Below are positions 58,814 to 64,000 of a stretch of DNA of 64,000 nt, piece by piece; the first letter of the stretch is position 1; the number at the start of each line of letters is the position of its first letter. A program made the position numbers and the translations under genes. This stretch comes from Myxocyprinus asiaticus. Lineage: Eukaryota; Chordata; Actinopteri; Cypriniformes; Catostomidae. Where the stretch lies: assembly GCF_019703515.2 (NCBI RefSeq), contig NC_059385.1:35046501-35110500 (forward strand), written 5' to 3'. The notes beneath the pieces were generated by a model. That model was not told the DNA's origin. It searched no databases and saw only the letters and a program-made list of their open reading frames with translations.

Positions 58814-58844
58814 TATTTCCAGACTTTTCTAGAATTCCAGTCTC

Positions 58845-58846
58845 CT

Positions 58847-58877
<31 letters not shown>

Positions 58878-58910
58878 TATATTATTTAATTTTTTTTACA
58901 ATGAATTGTA

Positions 58911-58953
<43 letters not shown>
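58845..58953. repeat. (TTTA)n and (TA)n microsatellites at the 3' end of L1-F
   Basis: (TATT)n at 58845-58877 and (AT)n at about 58915-58951. The first probably derives from the A-rich tail of the minus-strand L1-F, the second from its 3' UTR. Confidence 0.9.
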
Positions 58954-58956
<3 letters not shown>

Positions 58957-59132
58957 CAACATTTAAACCCCACAACCTCTCCCTCCCCGACCCCGCCCCC
59001 CCATAAAAACAACAACTCTGTGGTCAATATACATACATACATACATACATATACAAACATAAATACATATACATGTGTATATATATATATACACACACAT
59101 ACATACATACACACACATATTAATCATACAAA

Positions 59133-62100
59133 CTATAATACACTACTCTCTCCACACCCCACCCGAGAGCCCTCCAAAAACTCCAAATACCTGCCCCATT
59201 TCCGAACAAACTTATCCAAGCCACCCCGTCTTCCAGATGACACCTCCTCATAAGCTGCCACCCTCCCCACCTCCGTGCACCACTCCGGATATGGGGGCGC
59301 ACCAGCTGACCTCCAACCCCTCAAAATAACCTGCCTGGCAATCATTACACATGTCAGAACCCAGTTCCCTATATGGCCATCCCCCACATCGATGACCGCC
59401 CCATCGCCCAGAACACAAAGTCTGGGGCAAAATGAAACCTGAGTGCCCACCACGTCGCACACACAATTCTGAACCTTCGATCAGAATTTTTGGATCTCGA
59501 CACACCACCAAAAAACATGGGCCATGTCTCCATCCTCCGATTGACATCTCCAGCAGGTGGGTGTGTCTTTAAGACCAAGCCTATACAGTCTAGAGGGGGT
59601 CCAATAAAATCTATGCAAATTTTGAATTGTATAAGATGCACCCTTGCATCACTAGATGCAGACTTAACGTTTTTAAGAATCTTAGCCCACACTCCTTCCT
59701 CCAATGCCAAGTTGAAATCTTTCTCCCATACTCTCTTGAGAGAAGTTAAGGCTCCATCCCCCATACTCTGAATTAACAGGGAGTAGTACACTGATGCCTC
59801 ATGACCTTTTCCAAAAGCCGCAATCACCTCTCCCAAAGCATCTGCCTCCTTAGGGGAATGTGTGCTACTCCCAAAAATAGTGCAAAGCAGGTGGCGCAGT
59901 TGTAAATACCTATAAAACTGAGGTCTGGGGATCCCAAAATGTTGGACCAAGTTTTCAAATGATCTCAACACACAACCTTCATATAGGTCACCGAGTGTAG
60001 CAACCCCCCTCACAATCCACTCCGGCCAGCAGAAAGGAGACTTGCCAATACATAGTCTTGGGTTCTGCCATATGCTCGAGGCAGCATTTAAATAAGTGTC
60101 CAATTTAAACAATCTGGACACTTTAGTCCATACTGAGTGTAAATGCGAAATAACGGGGTGTAACTTAACTTTTCCGATTAGTTTGATAGAGATGCTTTGT
60201 AATGGTGAAATAGGGGCAAGAACTGCCTGTTCAATAACAAACCAGGGAGGGGCTCTCTCAGGTGGAAGTGACCAATGAGCCAAATGTCTGAGACTGAACG
60301 CATAGTAATAAAACAAAATCTTGGGTAGGCCTAGCCCTCCTTTGTCTATCAGCCTATGTAACTTATTAAAATGCAATCTGGGACGTTTACCATTCCAAAT
60401 GAAGGACTTCGCTATGCTATCAAATTCCTTGAAATAAGAGAGGGGGACATCTACAGGGAGAGATTGTAGCAGGTAGATACATTTTGGAATACAATTCATT
60501 TTAACAACATTAACCTTCCCAATCATCGATAAATGTAATGAAGCCCAGCTGCTGACATCGCTCAAAATCCTTTTTATTAAAGGGTCTAAATTAACACTAA
60601 CTAAATTAGACAAATTTGCTGGGAATAAAATCCCCAAATACTTAATGCCCTGTTTGGGCCACTGGAAGGCGCCTGTCTGAAAAGCCGTTACTGGGCAGTA
60701 CGCTGTCAAAGCCAAAGCTTCAGATTTAGCCCAATTGACTTTGTATCCTGAGAACTTGGAAAAGGAATGAATAATTCTGTGGAGGCAAGGCAAAGATCTA
60801 GTAGGTTCAGAGACAAATAATAAAATATCATCTGCATAAAGCAGAAGCTTATGCGGCACACCTTCCGCCACCACCCCTGGAAAATCATCATCCTTTCTTA
60901 TCGCAGCTGCTAATGGTTCCAGGGCAAGACAGAACAATAATGGGGAAAGAGGGCAACCCTGCCGAGTGCCCCTATTCAAAGTAAAATAATCTGAGATTAA
61001 TCCATTTGTTTGTACCACTGCAACAGGGTGTCTATAAGGTAACTTAATCCAACCAATAAATGTACTCCCGAACCCGTACATTTCCAAAATCTTAAAAACT
61101 TAATCCCATTCTACCATATCAAACGCCTTTACGGCATCAAGTGAGATGGCAGCAATTGGAGATTGATCATTCGCTACTGACCACATGATATTGATGAGAT
61201 GCCTGATGTTATCAGAAGAGCTGCGGCCCCGAATAAACCCCACCCGATCTATATGTATGAGAGATGTCATAACTTTACTTAATCGATTAGCCAAAAATTT
61301 TGACAATATTTTTACATCTAGTTGGATCAGGGAAATTGGACGGTAACTTTTACACTCGCTTGGATCTTTGTCCTTTTTAAGAATCAGACTGATCCGGGCT
61401 TGTGTCATGGTTGGAGGAAGCTTTCCATTCTTTAATGATTCAGTATTAACTTCTAACAAAAGTGGAGCCAGCTCTGTAGCATTGGATCTAAAAAATTCTG
61501 CAGCAAAACCATCTGGCCCCGGAGACTTGCTAGTAGGTAGGGACTTAATTACCTCGTCAAGCTCCTCCAAGGTTATCTCAGAATCAAGAGAGTTTTTTTG
61601 CTCAATCATCAGTTTAGGAAGATCTAATGGTTCCACAAAGTTTCTAATATCTTCATCAGTAGACGAAGACATGGAACCATAAAGATCAATATAGAATTCT
61701 TTAAAGGCATTATTAATATCAATGGCTGAGGTAAATATTTTACCACCAGCAGATTTCACTGAGGGAATGGTAGAAAAAGACTCTCTCTGCTTTATATATT
61801 TAGCCAAAAGCTTCCCTGATTTGTCACCCTACTCAAAGTATGACTGTCTTGCCCCGAATAACCAAAACTCCACTTTCCGCGACAAAATAGTATTATATCT
61901 GTATTTCAGTCGGGTCAGTTCTCTGAGGCCATCAGATGACATACAGCGCTTCAGCTCTGCCTCAGCACTTTTAATATTTTCTTCCAACTCCACGAGTTCT
62001 CGTGCTTTGGATTTTTTGATGAATGAGGCATACTGTATGATCCGGCCCCTAAGAACTGCTTTAAATGCCTCCCAAGCCACGCCCACAGAGGATACTGAGG

Positions 62101-62908
62101 ACCAGTTGGTCTCCATATAAACATTGATTTCAGTCTTTAACATTTGTTGGAAATCAGGATTTTGCAGAAGGGATACATTAAGGCGCCAACTATATGATTT
62201 ATTTTTCTCTATATGTGGCATCACCTCTAAACTCACCTGGGCATGATCTGAGACTAAAATTTTCCAATTGAGCAATCAACAACAAATGAAATTAGGGATT
62301 TGGGTATAATGAAAAAATGTATAGTCCCTACCAGATGGGTTCAAAAGTCTCCAAATATCCGAAAGACCAAGATTTTTACACATCTTGTGAAGCATCAGTG
62401 TTGTTCTAGGGGGCTTACACACTTTTGCTTCACTATGATCAATGACTGAATCCATCAAAAGATTGAAGTCTCCTCCCAATATTATATCATGAGGGATGCC
62501 AGCGGTTTGCAACATCCCTTCAAGATCTATAAAAAAGCCCTGATCATCAGCGTTAGGTGCGTAAATATTAGCCAAAATCAACCTTTGCCCTTGAATTTCA
62601 GCTAAAACAATAATTACTCTTGCTAATTTATCTTTAATCTGTTTGAGACATTTGAATTGTAGATGTTTATTAATCAACATGATGACTCCCTTGCTCTTAC
62701 TTGTGCCAGCACTAAAGAAAGCATGTCCACCCCATATCTTCCCAAATTTTTCAGCTTCCTGCGGGGAGAGATGTGTTTCTTGATGAAACACTATATCATA
62801 TTTCTTACGTTTAAGAAAAGTAATAACCTTCCTTCTTTTTATGGGGTGCCCCAACCCATTCACATTCCATGTGGAGAGAGATAGTACACTCATATTAACA
62901 TCTGACAT
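59133..62908 (-). pseudogene. L1-F ORF2 (endonuclease-RT), nearly complete
   Basis: ATG at 62908 (MSDVNMSVLSLSTWNVNGLG). Endonuclease: TWNVNG, QETHLSPQEAEKFGKIWGG, LANIYAPNADDQGFFIDLEG, GGDFNLLMDSV, GRDYTFFH, then SDHAQVSLEV (about 62250); a deletion near 62300 removes about 20 codons between the last two. RT: LPTSKSPGPDGFAAEFFRS, SLILKKDKDPSECKSYRPIS, ISLDAVKAFDMVEWD, RQGCPLSPLLFCLALEPLA, LLYADDILLF (intact YADD, about 60840). The C-terminal CCHC-like motif is disrupted by a frameshift near 59550. Other breaks are at about 61090 and 61815-61830. Confidence 0.92.
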
Positions 62909-63805
62909 TTTGATATAGTAGAAAAAATTTATTGTGTGCCAAAAACAAAATTATGAAGACCACATTCCCCATTAGTGAAACAGTCAACCCCCGAACATCC
63001 CCCCGAACAAAACAAACAGAAAAAAGAAAAACGTGCGCATTAACCCCAATCCCTCTAAACTTAAAAGGTCCATGAACGCCCACAAGCCCCCACGACAACT
63101 TTGCCATCGGATTGCTCAATTTAATTACATAACAGAAAATACTTTGTGAAATAAACCCAGTCAATAGGAAGAATGAACACAAAGAACATGTAGATTCATT
63201 CACACAACTGTCTCAAAGGTGTGATCTTCCACAAAACAAATTTCAGCTGATATAAAACCATTCAGAATCCTCGGACAGACAAACGAATGTTCAGTGAGCC
63301 GGCTGTAATGAGTTCAACGGATGACGTAATCATTCCAATGTCTCGTAAAAAAAAACAAAAAAACACAGCCAGCAGGAGGAATAAGCACGAAGAACGAACA
63401 GATTAATCCACAGCTGTTCCAAAGAAATGTTATTCAACAGAACAAGCTCCAGCCGCTAGGAGGAACCAATACAAAAAGAAACAAAACCGGCATCCCGGTT
63501 CCCCGGGTGGTCGAGTCAATTCACTCGGAGGCCGCATAAACGTATATACCATGACTTACATAATCCGTCAGCTTTATAAAAGACATCCTTTGTGTGAGCA
63601 TGTAGATATTTTGCGGTCATCCATAGTGTCCACTCTCAATCTGTCCGGGAACTTCAATGCAAAAATTTCTTTAAGGAAAGTGTTATTCACAAAACAAGCT
63701 CCAGCCGCTCGGCGGAGCCAATGCAAAAAACCTAAAATGTCGCCCAGCTTCCTCAAGAGTAAGTACAGTGAGTCAGGCCCACTCACATGAGAAACATCCA
63801 ATGGT
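62909..63805 (-). repeat. L1-F inter-ORF spacer
   Basis: Contains copies of the CCGCCTAGCGGCTGGAG-type motif near 63230, 63375, 63450 and 63710, and a partial repeat of the ORF1 3' end at about 63600-63665 (CGGTCATCCATAGTGTCCAC). Same layout as L1-A and L1-E. Confidence 0.75.
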
Positions 63806-64000
63806 TTACTCAGACATTGATTCTATAAAAGATATTGCCTGATTTGGACATGTGAATACTTTGCAACCGACCTTTGTTTCTATTCTCAGTTTGGCAGGAA
63901 TCATCAGAGCAAACGAGATCTTTTTCTGATGTAAGAGTTTCTTGCATTCCTTGAACCGATCACGTTTCTCTCTTGTCGAACTCGCAAAGTCCGGGAACAA
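63806..64000 (-). pseudogene. L1-F ORF1 C-terminus (partial, cut by window)
   Basis: Minus-strand open frame entering from the right edge: FPDFASSTREKRDRFKECKK, LLHQKKISFALMIPAKLRIE, TKVGCKVFTCPNQAISFIES, MSE and stop at 63806. This is the C-terminal domain of the L1 ORF1p-type protein. I cannot see whether the rest is open. Confidence 0.85.

Larger units (their letters stand above)
54291..58825 (+). mobile_element. DIRS-class (tyrosine recombinase) retrotransposon relic, split by an L2 LINE
   Basis: Plus strand. A TATA-like GGGTATATAAGCC at 54352-54364 probably marks its promoter. Gag-like ORF1 remains at about 54400-55490. The pol region (RT-RNase H) lies at 55540-56930 and the first part of a tyrosine recombinase at 58560-58813. 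No integrase or LTRs. An L2 LINE (about 56965-58545) is inserted in RNase H, and L1-F cuts off the right side. The exact left end and any inverted repeat are not determined. Confidence 0.8.
58850..64000 (-). mobile_element. L1-F: least decayed L1-type LINE, runs off right edge
   Basis: Minus strand (antisense to ankrd55). 3' UTR about 58850-59132 (with (ACAT)n at 59031-59110), ORF2 59133-62908, repeat-bearing spacer 62909-63805, and the C-terminal part of ORF1 to the window edge. The tail is (AAAT)n rather than plain poly-A. Open frames are longest here (572 codons at 59369-61087), so it is probably the youngest copy, but it is not intact. Confidence 0.92.

Overview
The window is vertebrate nuclear DNA, most likely from a teleost fish of the ostariophysan/cypriniform group. 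There are no bacterial-style genes. It holds one spliced host gene with canonical GT-AG introns, buried in fish-type repeats: Tc1 transposons with DD34E transposases, L1-, L2-, Ty3/gypsy- and DIRS-class retroelements, hAT-like and Harbinger-like non-autonomous elements, and tRNA-derived SINEs. One SINE resembles, from memory, the HAmo-type SINE of cyprinids.

The host gene is the 5' part of ankrd55 (ankyrin repeat domain 55), plus strand. I found four coding exons at 25896-25935, 36765-36884, 43989-44119 and 52450-52559. They join in frame (junction phases 1, 1, 0, open donor in phase 2) into one ankyrin-repeat N-terminus. The rest of the gene lies beyond position 64000. Introns 1-3 are 10.8, 7.1 and 8.3 kb, and nearly all of that length is mobile DNA.

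Layout. 1-3284: decayed Ty3/gypsy element (RT, RNase H, integrase), perhaps with a foreign LTR inside. 3285-7897: intergenic, with a small MITE and microsatellites. 7898-19627: an L1 (L1-B, minus) split by a second L1 (L1-A, minus); both have 16-bp target duplications, L1-A carries a solo LTR and L1-B carries a SINE. 19628-23703: intergenic repeats. 23704-25690: foldback element with arms of about 0.3-0.4 kb, ending about 200 bp before the ankrd55 start codon. Intron 1: Tc1 (27000-28480), L1-C (28762-33654), a SINE, and a hAT-like element containing a MITE containing a solo LTR (34271-36233). Intron 2: a Tc1-derived MITE, L1-D (plus) and a minisatellite. Intron 3: a second SINE, then a second hAT-like copy (45358-52220) containing L1-E, which in turn contains an LTR retroelement fragment and a Tc1. 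Intron 4: a solo LTR (52616-53205), a MITE, a DIRS-class element split by an L2-clade LINE, and L1-F (minus), which runs off the right edge.

No mobile element here encodes an intact protein. The L1 family has two ORFs: ORF1 of the L1 ORF1p type, and ORF2 with an AP-like endonuclease, RT and a C-terminal CCHC-like motif. It is the dominant sequence, with six copies (A-F). The most interesting points are the precisely resolved multi-level nests, an RT active-site change (YADD to YADY) shared by two L1 copies, a 0.4-kb inversion inside one ORF1, a foldback element beside the ankrd55 promoter, and same-orientation repeats flanking ankrd55 exons. I found no convincing novel biochemical system.
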